The notes: generated by a model not told the origin, from the letters alone. Shown: positions 17,550 to 26,836, counted from the stretch's first letter. The stretch: DNA of 64,000 bases from Streptomyces sannanensis (GCF_039536205.1 NZ_BAAAYL010000001.1:1922001-1986000); one strand, 5' to 3'. Made by a program: numbers and translations.

Positions 17550-18830
17550 GTGCTGTTCACGGATCGGACGTCGGCCGGGGCGCAGCTGGCCGAGCTGGTC
17601 GGGCGGCTGGGGCTGGAGGATCCCGTCGTGCTGGGCCTGCCCCGCGGCGGGGTGCCGGTGGCCTACCAGGTGGCCAAGGCTCTCGGGGCGCCGCTCGACA
17701 TCATCGTGGTCCGCAAGCTGGGTGTGCCGTACCAGCCCGAGCTGGGCTTCGGCGCGGTCGGGGAGGGCGGGGTGCGGATCATCAACGAGCAGGTGGTCCG
17801 TATGGCCCGGCTGACCATGGCGGACCGCGCCGCGGTGGAGCAGGCGGAGCGGGCGGCCCTGGAGCGGCAGGCGGCCCGCTACCGCGGGGAACGTGCGCGC
17901 GTGCCGCTCACGGGACGTACAGCCGTCATCGTCGACGACGGTGTCGCCACCGGCTCCACCGCGGCGGCCGCCTGCCAGGTGGCGCGGGCGCAGGGTGCGA
18001 GCCGGGTGGTGCTGGCGGTGCCCGTGGCGGCGTCCGATTCGGTGGCCTGGCTGCGGCAGGAGGCGGATGCCGTGGTCTGCGTCTCCGAGCGGGCCGACTT
18101 CGGCTCGGTCGGCCAGTGGTATCTGGACTTCTCGCAGACCAGCGACGACGAGGTCGGCGAGCTGCTCTCGGGGCGGGAACCCGGCACGGGCGAGCCGGGC
18201 CCCGCGGCCCCGGACCCCGAAGTGGTCGTGGACGTCGGTGGGATCCCCCTGCCGGGGAGTCTGGCGCTCCCCGACGGCGCACGGGCGGTCGTGGTCTTCG
18301 CCCACGGCAGCGGCAGCAGCCGCCACAGTCCGCGCAACCGGGCCGTGGCGACCGCCCTGAACCGGGCCGGCCTGGGCACCCTGCTCTTCGATCTGCTCAC
18401 CCCGGCCGAGGAGATCGACCGCGCCAAGGTCTTCGACATCCCGCTGCTGGGCACCCGGCTCACCGGGGCCACCGCCTGGCTGCGCACCGAACTCGATCTT
18501 CCCGTGTGCTACTTCGGGGCGAGCACCGGCGCCGCGGCCGCGCTGACGTCCGCCGCCGAACCGGGGGCGGACATCGCCGCGGTGGTCTCCCGGGGCGGCC
18601 GTCCCGACCTGGCGGCTCCCGTGCTCGGTGAGGTACGTGCGCCGACACTGCTCATCGTGGGAAGCTTGGACACACAAGTACTCGAACTGAATCGCGAAGC
18701 CGCTGCCCGTATGCGCTGCGAGAACGAGCTGGCGGTCGTGCCCGGCGCCACCCACCTCTTCGAGGAGCCGGGAACCCTGGAACAGGTTGCGGACCTGGCC
18801 GGGGAGTGGTTCACGAGCCACCTCCCGTGA
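17550..18830 (+). CDS. Fusion: phosphoribosyltransferase + dienelactone-hydrolase-like domain
   Basis: About 426 residues. The first ~210 residues are a type I phosphoribosyltransferase with GLPRGGVPVAYQVA and the PRPP loop VIVDDGVATGSTAA (Asp129, Asp130). The rest is an alpha/beta hydrolase of the dienelactone hydrolase type: VVFAHGSGSSRHSPRN, nucleophile elbow FGASTGAAAAL, acid in GSLDTQV and His in GATHLFEEP. Such fusions recur in actinobacteria; the joint reaction is not known. The start is the GTG at 17550 behind CCGGAGG. It forms a co-directional group with the genes at 15835, 18931 and 20049. Confidence 0.85.
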   Translation: MLFTDRTSAGAQLAELVGRLGLEDPVVLGLPRGGVPVAYQVAKALGAPLDIIVVRKLGVPYQPELGFGAVGEGGVRIINEQVVRMARLTMADRAAVEQAERAALERQAARYRGERARVPLTGRTAVIVDDGVATGSTAAAACQVARAQGASRVVLAVPVAASDSVAWLRQEADAVVCVSERADFGSVGQWYLDFSQTSDDEVGELLSGREPGTGEPGPAAPDPEVVVDVGGIPLPGSLALPDGARAVVVFAHGSGSSRHSPRNRAVATALNRAGLGTLLFDLLTPAEEIDRAKVFDIPLLGTRLTGATAWLRTELDLPVCYFGASTGAAAALTSAAEPGADIAAVVSRGGRPDLAAPVLGEVRAPTLLIVGSLDTQVLELNREAAARMRCENELAVVPGATHLFEEPGTLEQVADLAGEWFTSHLP

Positions 18831-18930
18831 CGGCCGCCGGTTCCGCGATCGGAGCGCAGGACATGCGGGGCGGCGGAGCCGGTGGAAGGCTGGGATAGTC
18901 CGTATCCATCAGGGCAAGGAGTGCTGCGCC

Positions 18931-20049
18931 GTGCGCCATACTTTCGAACTCACTCCGGCTGTTCTCGCCGCGCTCCGGGCTCCCCGCCCGTATCCCGCCA
19001 TTTCGCTGCTCATGCCCACGCACCGGCAGGCGGCCCAGGACACGCAGAGCGCCATCACCCTGCGCAACATGATCGCCGGCGCGAAGAAGCAGCTCGCCGA
19101 CGATCCGGGCCTGGCCCGGGAGAAGCGGATGGACGTGGAGAAGCAGCTGGACGCGGCCGCCGCCGAAGTCGATCTGCGCAACGCGGCCAAGACCACCCTG
19201 GTCCTGGCCGCCCCCGGTGAACACGAGGTGTGGGCCCTGCCGACCGAGACCGCCGAGCGGGTGGTCATCGCAGGCACCTTCCTCACCCGCGATCTGGTCT
19301 CCTCCTGGCTGCACGAGCAGCCGTACTGGGCACTGGTCATCTCCGAGGACCGCAGCCGGCTGTGGCACGGCGCCGGGGACACCCTGGAGGAGGTCACCGC
19401 TTTCGGCTTCCCCGCCCGGCCGGAGATCCCCGACCACCAGGACGCCCAGCCCGGCGCCAACTTCGGCGACTACGGCGGCTCCCACCACATGCACCACGAC
19501 GAGCGGGTACGCCAGTATCTGCGCGCGGTCGACGGCAAGCTCGCCGACGCCGTGCGTTCCAATCCCGCGCCGGTACACCTGGTCGGGCTGGAGATGACGC
19601 TCAAGGCGTTCGAGGCGCTGTCCCGCAACACCGAGCACCTGGGCGCCCGCGTGGCGCGCGGCGGCAGCGACAAGGCGACCGGCCACGAGCTGGCCGAGAT
19701 CCTGCACCCGGCCCGCGAGGAGTACGCCGCCCGGCGGGAGCAGGAGGCCCTGGACCGGCTGAACAAGGCCCCGGGACAGCGCCGGTTCGCCGCCGGGCTG
19801 GACGAGGTCTGGCGGGCCGCGCACGAGAGCCGCATCGAGCTGCTGCTGGTCGAGGAGAGCTTCGAGGCCACCGCGGTGCCCACGGGGACGCATCTGGCCC
19901 CGGCCGAGTCGCCCGAGGTGCCCGGCGCCGAGGAGGACGTCGTCGACACCCTCGTCGAGACCACGCTCGGCACCGGGGCCGAGGTCATGTTCGTGGGCGA
20001 CGGCCGTCTCGAGGCCCACGGCCGGGTCGCGGCCGTCCTGCGCTACTGA
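18931..20049 (+). CDS. baeRF3-type (bacterial eRF1-like) protein
   Basis: About 372 residues. The pattern matches the baeRF family 3, bacterial relatives of archaeal/eukaryotic release factor eRF1. Visible features are PYPAISLLMPTHRQAAQDTQ, LVISEDRSRLWHGAGDTLEE, the HHMHHDER stretch, and the C-terminal TTLGTGAEVMFVGDGRLEAH, which ends like the eRF1 third domain. These proteins are predicted to act at the ribosome, but the function in bacteria is not settled. The GTG at 18931 follows AAGGAG. Its TGA overlaps the ATG of the deaminase gene (TGATG), so the two are probably translationally coupled. Confidence 0.75.
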   Translation: MRHTFELTPAVLAALRAPRPYPAISLLMPTHRQAAQDTQSAITLRNMIAGAKKQLADDPGLAREKRMDVEKQLDAAAAEVDLRNAAKTTLVLAAPGEHEVWALPTETAERVVIAGTFLTRDLVSSWLHEQPYWALVISEDRSRLWHGAGDTLEEVTAFGFPARPEIPDHQDAQPGANFGDYGGSHHMHHDERVRQYLRAVDGKLADAVRSNPAPVHLVGLEMTLKAFEALSRNTEHLGARVARGGSDKATGHELAEILHPAREEYAARREQEALDRLNKAPGQRRFAAGLDEVWRAAHESRIELLLVEESFEATAVPTGTHLAPAESPEVPGAEEDVVDTLVETTLGTGAEVMFVGDGRLEAHGRVAAVLRY

Positions 20050-20498
20050 TGGACACGGCCACGGCGCGCGCCCTGCTCCCCGCCGCGGTGGAGGAGGCGT
20101 GCGCCGGGCTGGCCGAGGGCGGCGTCCCGATCGGCGCCGCGCTGTACGGCCCCGACGGCACTCTGCTGGGGCGGGGGCACAACCGCCGCGTGCAGGACGG
20201 GGATCCGTCCATGCACGCGGAGACGGCCGCGTTCCGGGCCGCCGGACGGCTGCGCGGCTACCGCGGTACGACGATGGTGACGACGCTCTCCCCCTGCTGG
20301 TACTGCAGCGGGCTGGTCCGGCAGTTCGGCATCCCACGGGTCGTCATCGGCGAGGCGGACACCTTCTACGGCGGGCACGACTGGCTCGCGGAGCACGGCG
20401 TCGAGATCGTCGTGCTCGACGACGCCGAATGCAAGGCGCTGATGCGGGACTTCATCCGGGCCAACCCCGAACTCTGGTCCGAGGACATCGGAGACTGA
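20049..20498 (+). CDS. Zinc-dependent nucleoside/cytosine deaminase
   Basis: 149 residues, normal for the CMP/dCMP deaminase fold. The zinc site is complete: HAE (His56, catalytic Glu58) and PCxxC (Cys83, Cys86). The sequence around them, SPCWYCSGLVRQFGIPRVVI, resembles cytosine deaminases of yeast type and bacterial nucleoside deaminases. It should remove an amino group from a pyrimidine or purine. The substrate cannot be fixed. It is coupled to the baeRF3 gene by overlap and ends the four-gene group. Confidence 0.85.
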   Translation: MDTATARALLPAAVEEACAGLAEGGVPIGAALYGPDGTLLGRGHNRRVQDGDPSMHAETAAFRAAGRLRGYRGTTMVTTLSPCWYCSGLVRQFGIPRVVIGEADTFYGGHDWLAEHGVEIVVLDDAECKALMRDFIRANPELWSEDIGD

Positions 20499-20594
20499 CG
20501 CACAGTGAGCAGCAGATCTCTGCCGGGACCGCCCGCAGCACGCCGTGCGCCCGACCGGGCGGCATGTCGGTCCTGAATTGACTGAAAAGACATC

Positions 20595-20612
20595 TTAGGT
20601 AAGCCTTACCTT
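20595..20612 (+). promoter_or_regulatory. Iron box (DmdR/IdeR type) before the 20640 gene
   Basis: TTAGGTAAGCCTTACCTT contains the perfect 15-bp palindrome AGGTAAG-C-CTTACCT (20597-20611). It matches the 19-bp iron-box consensus TTAGGTTAGGCTAACCTAA closely. It lies 28 bases before the start codon, so binding would block transcription when iron is plentiful. Confidence 0.85.
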
Positions 20613-20639
20613 GTCTGATTCGTCGTCCTGGAGGCCTCT

Positions 20640-21260
20640 GTGTCCGCTCTGTCCCCGGAGCCCGCGCTGTCCGTACTGCCGTCGGCGGCTCCGCTGTCCG
20701 CGGACGGACCGCAGCGAAAACCGGGGCTCTACGACTCGTGGTGGACCGTGGCCGCGGCAGCCGTGCTCGCTTGCCTCGCACTGACCTGCTGCATATGGAC
20801 GTCCGTACATCTGCGGGTCGATCCCGCCCTGCACACCGTGGCCCTCTTTCTGCATCTCGCCTCGCTCGTGCTCGGCTTCGGGGCCGTGATGGTGGCCGAC
20901 TACTACGGTCTGCTGTGGATGTCCGGGCGGTGCGGCCTGCAGGACATGCTCGGCGCGACCTCGCGGCTGCACACGCCGATCTGGGCCGGACTGGCCGGAC
21001 TTGTGACGACCGGGATGATGCTGCACCCCGACCTGTCGTCCCCGCTCACGCTCACCAAGCTGGCCCTGGTCGCCGTACTCACCGTCAACGGCCTCCAGGC
21101 CGGGCTGCTCAACCGGCGGATGAAGCAGCGGCAGAGCGACCTCCGCCCAGGCGCCCGGCTCGGCACCGGGCTGCTGGCCTGGGGGGCCACGACCGCGACG
21201 GTCTCGCAGATCGGCTGGTGGGGAGCCATGCTGATCGGGTTCCTCAACAGCAGCCGCTGA
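20640..21260 (+). CDS. Iron-box-controlled membrane protein
   Basis: 206 residues with about five transmembrane segments, beginning VAAAAVLACLALTCCIWTSV. Charged loops include YYGLLWMSGRCGLQDMLGAT. One His-containing segment, LHTVALFLHLASLVLGFGAV, and HTPIWAGLAG are in or near membrane helices, which might suit haem or metal binding, but this is inference. I do not recognise a named family. The GTG at 20640 follows GGAGGC. The upstream iron box is the best clue: a role in iron-limited growth. Confidence 0.7.
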   Translation: MSALSPEPALSVLPSAAPLSADGPQRKPGLYDSWWTVAAAAVLACLALTCCIWTSVHLRVDPALHTVALFLHLASLVLGFGAVMVADYYGLLWMSGRCGLQDMLGATSRLHTPIWAGLAGLVTTGMMLHPDLSSPLTLTKLALVAVLTVNGLQAGLLNRRMKQRQSDLRPGARLGTGLLAWGATTATVSQIGWWGAMLIGFLNSSR

Positions 21261-21414
21261 GCACGGTGCCGGCACAGCTGCCCTCGCCGTCGGCACGGCA
21301 AACCACTCCGGACCGATGCTCCGCAAACCGGCTGGTGAGCGCGGACTGCCCATGGAATGCCTCACATCCACGGCCCATCCGAACGGGTCGGACCAGCAGG
21401 TAGAGTTCGGGCAC

Positions 21415-22650
21415 GTGAACGCAGCCTCCCCCACCGTGACCGTCGTCGGGATCGGCGCCGACGGCTGGGCAGGACTCCCGGCCGCGTCGCGAGATGCCCT
21501 GCTGCGCGCCGAGGTCCTCATCGGCGGAGCACGGCAGTTGGACCTCCTGCCCGCCGACTGCGCGGGCGAACGCGTGACCTGGCCGACTCCCCTGCGCGCC
21601 GCCGTCCCCGGACTCCTCGCGGCGCACGCCGGACGCCGTGTCTGCGTACTCGCCAGCGGGGACCCCATGTTCTACGGCATCGGCCGCACCCTCGGCGAGA
21701 TCGCCGGGCCGGACACACTGCGCGTGCTCCCCCACCCCTCGTCCGTCTCGTACGCCTGCGCCCGGCTCGGCTGGCCGGTGGAGGAGACGGACGTCGTCAC
21801 CCTCGTCGGACGCCCGGCCGCCGGACTGACCCGCGTACTGCACGACGGACGACGCGTCCTGGTGCTCAGCGCCGGCGCCGCGACCCCCGCGGCCGTCGCG
21901 GCACTCCTCCGCGAACAGGGCTACGGATCCAGCCGGATGCGCGTCCTGGAACAACTGGGCGGTGAACGGGAGCGGCAGCTCGACGGCACCGCCGACACGT
22001 GGGAGCACCCGGCCGGCGATCCCCTCAACGTCATCGCCGTGGACTGCGTACGCGATCTTGGCGCCCTGCGGCTGGGCACCGTACCGGGACTTCCCGACGA
22101 GGCGTACGAGAGCGACGGCCAGCTCACCAAGCGGTACGTACGCGCCGCCACGCTGGCCGCACTCGCGCCCGCCCCCGGCGAACTGCTCTGGGACGTGGGC
22201 GGCGGCTCCGGTTCGATCGCCATCGAATGGATGCGGGCACACCCCTCGTGCCACGCGGTCTCCGTCGAGCGTGACGCGGTACGGGCCGAACGGATCGGAC
22301 GCAACGCCCAGGCCCTCGGTGTCCCCGGACTGCGCGTCGTGACCGGCCGCGCCCCCGCCGCGCTCGCCGGACTCCCCGTGCCCGACGCGGTGTTCATCGG
22401 CGGCGGACTCACCGCCCCCGGACTGCTGGCCGCCTGCTGGGACGCCCTGCCCACCGGAGGCCGGCTGGTCGCCAACACGGTGACCCTCGAATCCGAGGCG
22501 CTGCTGACCGAGTGGTACCGGCGGCACGGGGGCGACCTGGTCCGGCTCGCGGTCGCCCACGCCGTGCCGGTCGGCGGATTCACGGGGTGGCGGCAGGCCA
22601 TGCCGGTCACGCAATGGGCTGTCACCAAGGCAGGAGAAGAAGAACGATGA
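21415..22650 (+). CDS. cobL: Precorrin-6Y C5,15-methyltransferase (CbiE-CbiT fusion)
   Basis: About 411 residues. The N-terminal half is a tetrapyrrole methylase (CbiE): VVGIGADGWAGLPA at the start, VLASGDPMFYGIGRTL, and HPSSVSYACARLGWP. The C-terminal half is the CbiT methyltransferase/decarboxylase: DEAYESDGQLTKRYVRAATL, then the SAM site LLWDVGGGSGSIAIEWMR. It methylates C-5 and C-15 of precorrin-6Y and removes a carboxyl group. The GTG at 21415 is chosen; an upstream ATG at 21352 is possible. Its stop overlaps the cobM start. Confidence 0.93.
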   Translation: MNAASPTVTVVGIGADGWAGLPAASRDALLRAEVLIGGARQLDLLPADCAGERVTWPTPLRAAVPGLLAAHAGRRVCVLASGDPMFYGIGRTLGEIAGPDTLRVLPHPSSVSYACARLGWPVEETDVVTLVGRPAAGLTRVLHDGRRVLVLSAGAATPAAVAALLREQGYGSSRMRVLEQLGGERERQLDGTADTWEHPAGDPLNVIAVDCVRDLGALRLGTVPGLPDEAYESDGQLTKRYVRAATLAALAPAPGELLWDVGGGSGSIAIEWMRAHPSCHAVSVERDAVRAERIGRNAQALGVPGLRVVTGRAPAALAGLPVPDAVFIGGGLTAPGLLAACWDALPTGGRLVANTVTLESEALLTEWYRRHGGDLVRLAVAHAVPVGGFTGWRQAMPVTQWAVTKAGEEER

Positions 22651-23426
22651 CCGTGTACTTCATCGGCGCCGGGCCCGGCGCCGCCGACCTGATCACGGTG
22701 CGCGGCGCGCGTACGCTCGCGCGCTGCGGAGTGTGCCTGTACGCCGGCAGCCTGGTGCCCCACGAACTCCTCGACGAATGCCCGCCGGACGCGCGGCTCG
22801 TCGACACCGCGCAGCTCGACCTCGACCGGATCACCGAGGAGCTCGTCCGCGCGCACGAGGCCGGGCACGACGTGGCCCGCCTCCACTCCGGCGACCCCTC
22901 CGTCTTCAGCGCCGTCGCCGAACAGATGCGGCGACTGGACGCAGCCGGCGTGCCCTACGAGGTCGTGCCCGGCGTGCCCGCCTTCGCCGCTGCCGCGGCC
23001 GCGCTGAAGCGTGAACTGACCGTTCCCACGGTCGGCCAGACGGTGATCCTCACGCGCGTGGCCCAGCAGGCCACGCCCATGCCACCCGGTGAGGACCTCG
23101 CCACGCTGGGCCGCAGCGGCGCGCTGCTGGTGCTGCACCTGGCGGCGCGTTACGTCGACCGGATCGTCGGAGAACTCCTCCCCCACTACGGCGCGGACTG
23201 CCCCGCCGCGGTGGTGGCCATGGCCAGCCGCCCGGACGAACTGGTGCTGCGGGGCACGCTGGCGGACATCGCGGACCGGGTGAAGGAGGCGGGGGTCCTG
23301 CGGACCGCGGTCATCATGGTGGGGCGGACGCTGGGGGCTTCGCAGTTCCGCGACAGCCATCTGTACTCGGCGGACCGCGAACGCCACGAGCCCTGCGCCC
23401 CCGTCCCGGGCGCCCCCGTCGCCTGA
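22647..23426 (+). CDS. cobM: Precorrin-4 C11-methyltransferase
   Basis: About 259 residues. The tetrapyrrole methylase domain is complete: VYFIGAGPGAADLITVRGAR at the start, CLYAGSLVP, LHSGDPSVFSAVAEQM, and VPGVPAFAAAAAALKRELTV. The last two are CobM/CbiF hallmarks. It methylates C-11 in corrin ring building. ATG 22647 overlaps the cobL stop (ATGA), which implies coupled translation. Confidence 0.94.
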   Translation: MTVYFIGAGPGAADLITVRGARTLARCGVCLYAGSLVPHELLDECPPDARLVDTAQLDLDRITEELVRAHEAGHDVARLHSGDPSVFSAVAEQMRRLDAAGVPYEVVPGVPAFAAAAAALKRELTVPTVGQTVILTRVAQQATPMPPGEDLATLGRSGALLVLHLAARYVDRIVGELLPHYGADCPAAVVAMASRPDELVLRGTLADIADRVKEAGVLRTAVIMVGRTLGASQFRDSHLYSADRERHEPCAPVPGAPVA

Positions 23427-23434
23427 CACACATG

Positions 23435-23469
23435 GTGCCGGGGCTGCGGCCGTCGCGCAGCCCCGGCAC
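23435..23469. terminator. Terminator between cobM and the convergent peptidase gene
   Basis: A perfect 14-bp stem GTGCCGGGGCTGCG/CGCAGCCCCGGCAC with a seven-base loop lies eight bases after the cobM stop. Confidence 0.85.
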
Positions 23470-23490
23470 TCGATCAGTGCGGCGGGCTTG

Positions 23491-24411
23491 TCACTCCCAG
23501 GCGCAGTGGACGTGGTTGCCCTCGTCGAGGGCCTCGGTGGCACCGTAGGCGCGGCAGGCGCTGACGAAGGTCGCGTTGCTGACCGACATGTTGTCCGCGT
23601 CGAACGCGATGCCCTCGTAGTGGTTGGAGGTGCTCGAGTGGTCACCGCCGGCGATCTCGGTGACCAGGAAGGTGTAGCCGCGCTCGGTGGCCAGCTTGAG
23701 CATGCCGTTGAGCATGGCGGTGGAGAGCCAGACCTCGCGCTCGCCGACGTCGCTGTAGTTGCTGGTCTCGGCGGTGGTGCCGTTCTTGGTGTCGGTGATG
23801 TTGGCCTGGGCCGTGGAGTCGGGGTCGGAGACGCCGCTGATGTGGTAGGTCAGCAGCGAGATCCGGGAGTTGGCGTCGATGGACGCGGCGAGCTGCGCGC
23901 GGCTGGTGCCGCCCCCGCCGCTGCCGGAGCCGCCGACCAGGGCGTTCCAGGTGGCGGCGCCGACGACGCCGTCGGCCGTGAGGCCGTGCTTGGACTGGAA
24001 GTTCTTGGCCGCGTTGACCGACGCCGTACCGAAGGCCCCGTCGACGGCAAGGCCGTAGCCGTACCGGTTGAGCTGGGTCTGGGCCGCCTTGGCGGCGCTG
24101 CCCGAGCTGCCGTTCTGCACGGTGACGACCAGCTTCGGCCAGGTCAGCGGGCCGACGGAGCCGTCGGCGGCGAGCCCGTTGGCGCTCTGGAAGGACTTGA
24201 CCTTGGTCTCGGTGCCCGCGCCGAAGATGCCGTCGGCCGTGGTGGCGTAACCCCGGTGGGTGAGCAGGTGCTGAACGGTCGTCACCTGGGCGCCGCTGTC
24301 GCCGCGGGCGATGACCGGCCAGGTGGCGGCCTGGGCGGTGCCCGGGCCGAGCAGTACGGCGACGAGCGCCGCGAGGACCGTGGCGACAAGTGCCGGGAAA
24401 CGTCTCTGCAT
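23491..24411 (-). CDS. Secreted peptidase with two PG_binding_1 repeats (M15-like)
   Basis: 306 residues. A Sec-type signal ends ...GTAQA before ATWPV. Two peptidoglycan-binding repeats follow: about 30-95 (GDSGAQVTTVQHLLTHRGY, DGIFGAGTETKVKSFQSANG) and about 100-160 (DGAFGTASVNAAKNFQSKHG). A Gly/Ser linker leads to the C-terminal domain. There GDHSSTSNHYEGIAFDAD and a terminal HVHCAWE give the S-x-H-x-x-G-x-A-x-D and H-x-H zinc ligands of M15/LAS-type peptidases. It should cut stem peptides of the cell wall. It is divergent from the amidase gene at 24698. Confidence 0.82.
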   Translation of the reverse strand: MQRRFPALVATVLAALVAVLLGPGTAQAATWPVIARGDSGAQVTTVQHLLTHRGYATTADGIFGAGTETKVKSFQSANGLAADGSVGPLTWPKLVVTVQNGSSGSAAKAAQTQLNRYGYGLAVDGAFGTASVNAAKNFQSKHGLTADGVVGAATWNALVGGSGSGGGGTSRAQLAASIDANSRISLLTYHISGVSDPDSTAQANITDTKNGTTAETSNYSDVGEREVWLSTAMLNGMLKLATERGYTFLVTEIAGGDHSSTSNHYEGIAFDADNMSVSNATFVSACRAYGATEALDEGNHVHCAWE

Positions 24412-24697
24412 GATTCTCCTTGACTGTGCCGCGGGGTGACGGACGGTCCCCCCGCCCGCGGAATGGATCACAGCTGCGGGACCGATTGTGGCCCCGGAAA
24501 CAACGAACCAGCGTGTCCCACGGGGAAGTCGGGATGAGCAGAGAACGCTGGGACGGGAGCGGAGACGTCCCGAGGGCGTCCCGTACTCGGCATACGGGGC
24601 TCCTGAGACGGACGGCACAGGGAAGCGTGACCAGGGAAGTCTGGCGCCGTGTCGCGACGCCTGTGACCCCAGGACCCTTCTCCGTAAGGACTTGACG

Positions 24698-25768
24698 ATG
24701 GTTTCGATCGACCGTCCCCACCTGCACCGGCGCTCCGTGCTCGGCGGTGCCCTCGCGCTGGGCACGGCAGCCTTTCTGCCGTTGCACTCCGCCGGACGGG
24801 CCTACGCCGCCGGTCCGGTGATCCACGACTGTGCGGAGTGGGGCGCCCGCAAGCCCAGCAGCCCGGTGAACGTGCTCCAGACCGTCCCGCACAAGATCAT
24901 CGTCCACCACACGGCGACCGCGAACAGCACGGACTACTCGCAGGCGCACGCCTTCTCGCTCGCCCGCTCCATCCAGAACCACCACATGGACGTCAGGGGT
25001 TTCATCGACACCGGCCAGCACTTCACGATCAGCGCCGGCGCCCACGTCATGGAGGGCCGGCACAGCAGTGAGGCAGCGCTGGCCTCCGGCACCCAGTACG
25101 TCGAGTCCGCCCACTGCACCGAACAGAACACGGTGGCCGTCGGCATCGAGACCGAGGGGACCTTCACCACCCAGGAGCCACGCCCGGCCCAGTACACAGC
25201 GCTGGTCCAGCTGTGCACCCATATCTGCCGGCAGTACGGGCTGCGCGCCTATCAGATCTACGGACACCGCGACTTCAACAACACCGACTGCCCGGGCGAC
25301 CGCCTCTACGCGCTGCTGGACCGGCTCCGCGCCGATGTGGCCGCCGCGATCGGCGGCGATCCGACCGCGCCGGTCTGGCCCGCGCTGCGCGGCGGTGACA
25401 CCGGAGAACGAGTGAAGACGCTGCAGTACCTGCTCGTTCGGCATGGGACCACGCTCACCGTGGACGGCTCGTTCGGGCCGCTCACGGAGGCCGCCGTGCG
25501 TGACTTCCAGACCGTGTCCCGGGCCGCGGTGGACGGCGTCGCCGGGCGGCAGACCTGGAACCAGCTGGTCGCGCCGGTGCGGACGGGGGACTCCGGCGAC
25601 GCCGTACGGGCGGTGCAGAGCCGGCTCGTGTCGCTCGGCCACAGTCTCGTCGTCGACGGGCAGTTCGGCACCGCCACCCGGAGTGCGGTGACGGCCTTCC
25701 AGAGCTCCGGGGGGCTGCCCACCGACGGTGTGGTGGACGCCCGGACCTGGAGCCGTCTGGTCGCCTGA
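24698..25768 (+). CDS. Tat-exported N-acetylmuramoyl-L-alanine amidase with PG_binding_1 repeats
   Basis: About 356 residues. The N-terminus HLHRRSVLGGALALGTAAFL is a twin-arginine signal. The amidase_2/PGRP domain follows with zinc ligands in IIVHHTAT and GHRDFNNTDCPGD (His and Cys), plus VGIETEGTF. Two PG_binding_1 repeats close the protein (about 228-290, 292-356). It should cleave the bond between muramic acid and L-Ala. The start is ATG 24698. The 286-base gap to the divergent peptidase holds both promoters; I see no ydaO-type riboswitch there. Confidence 0.88.
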   Translation: MVSIDRPHLHRRSVLGGALALGTAAFLPLHSAGRAYAAGPVIHDCAEWGARKPSSPVNVLQTVPHKIIVHHTATANSTDYSQAHAFSLARSIQNHHMDVRGFIDTGQHFTISAGAHVMEGRHSSEAALASGTQYVESAHCTEQNTVAVGIETEGTFTTQEPRPAQYTALVQLCTHICRQYGLRAYQIYGHRDFNNTDCPGDRLYALLDRLRADVAAAIGGDPTAPVWPALRGGDTGERVKTLQYLLVRHGTTLTVDGSFGPLTEAAVRDFQTVSRAAVDGVAGRQTWNQLVAPVRTGDSGDAVRAVQSRLVSLGHSLVVDGQFGTATRSAVTAFQSSGGLPTDGVVDARTWSRLVA

Positions 25769-25799
25769 GCACCGCCCCCGTCCGCGCCCCGGCCCGCGT

Positions 25800-25826
25800 A
25801 CCGTCCCGAGTTCCCCTTGGGACGGT
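25800..25826. terminator. Terminator-like hairpin between convergent amidase and endopeptidase genes
   Basis: ACCGTCCC pairs with GGGACGGT around an 11-base loop, 32 bases past the amidase stop and before the stop of the 25841 gene. Confidence 0.65.
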
Positions 25827-25840
25827 CGGGGCACCAGCCG

Positions 25841-26836
25841 TCAGCAGTCGTACAGCGAGTTCGGGTGAACCGCTTCGCAGTACCGGATGTGCAGGTGGTT
25901 GTCGTGGTTGGTGAGCGGCTCGGTCAGGCCCTCGTCGATCAGGACGGGGTCGTTGAACCAGATGACCTTGATGTGTCCGGGTGCGGCCGCGCGGATCGCC
26001 TGCACCAGCTTGCGGGTGGCGGCACGGTCGTACGTCGAGGACTGCCAGGTGATGCGGCTCGCGGTGCACTGCGCGGCGTCCGTGCGGATCGGCCACACAT
26101 CGGCGTCCATTCCGGCCTCGTGGCTGGAGTGCCCGTTGATGTCACCGCCGTGCTCCCAGCTGAGGTCGCCGACGGGCACACGGCCTCGTCCGTTCGAGGA
26201 GAAGGTGGCCGCGGCGGCCTCCAGCTGGCCGACCGCCGCACCGGTGCCCCAGTTGGCGCTGGTGTTGCCGTCCGGGTTCTCGTCGCACAGCGTTCCGGCA
26301 CCGAAGTTCACCGACTCGTAGTGCCACAGGAGATTGCGCCAGGTGTCGGCGCCGACGACGCCGTCGGCGCCCAGTCCCGCGTGGCTCTGGAAGGTACGCA
26401 CCGCGGAGGCGGTGCCGGAGCCGAAGACGCCGTCGACGGTGAGGCCCGCGCTGCGCTTGGCGTTCAGCAGTGACTGGACGGCCTTGACCGCCGGACCGCT
26501 GTCGCCCTCGCGGACGGTAATGATCGCCTTGCCCCAGGTGGCCGGGCCGACGATGCCGTCGGCCGCGAGACCGTTCGCGCCCTGGAACGACTTCACGGCC
26601 GACACCGTGCCCGAACCGAACACCCCGTCCGTGGCGAGGCTCTGACCGCGCGCGTTCAGCAAATGCTGCAGCGCGACGACGTCGGACCCGCGGGTCCCGG
26701 TGCTCTGGGTCGGGAAGAAAGCCCCGGCGAAGGCATCCGCCGGACGGCCGAGACCGAGCAGCAGGGCCAGTGTCGTGGCCAGCAGGACGACAAGTCGTGG
26801 TAACGGCAGGGGAATTCTTGCGGCGAACAAGGTCAT
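25841..26836 (-). CDS. Secreted MepA-like murein endopeptidase with two PG_binding_1 repeats
   Basis: 331 residues. A Sec signal ends near RPADAFA. Two peptidoglycan-binding repeats follow (about 50-110 and 115-180). The C-terminal domain has [20 protein letters not shown] and [12 protein letters not shown]. Those are the H-x6-D and H-x-H zinc ligands of the LAS superfamily, most like penicillin-insensitive murein endopeptidase (M74). It should cleave cross-links. It is the third cell-wall hydrolase in a row placed inside the cobalamin gene set. Confidence 0.82.
   Translation of the reverse strand: MTLFAARIPLPLPRLVVLLATTLALLLGLGRPADAFAGAFFPTQSTGTRGSDVVALQHLLNARGQSLATDGVFGSGTVSAVKSFQGANGLAADGIVGPATWGKAIITVREGDSGPAVKAVQSLLNAKRSAGLTVDGVFGSGTASAVRTFQSHAGLGADGVVGADTWRNLLWHYESVNFGAGTLCDENPDGNTSANWGTGAAVGQLEAAAATFSSNGRGRVPVGDLSWEHGGDINGHSSHEAGMDADVWPIRTDAAQCTASRITWQSSTYDRAATRKLVQAIRAAAPGHIKVIWFNDPVLIDEGLTEPLTNHDNHLHIRYCEAVHPNSLYDC

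Noticed and set aside
24412..24697. Possible ydaO (c-di-AMP) riboswitch before the wall-hydrolase genes
   Set aside because: Such switches often precede Streptomyces wall hydrolases, but the conserved core was not found on either strand.
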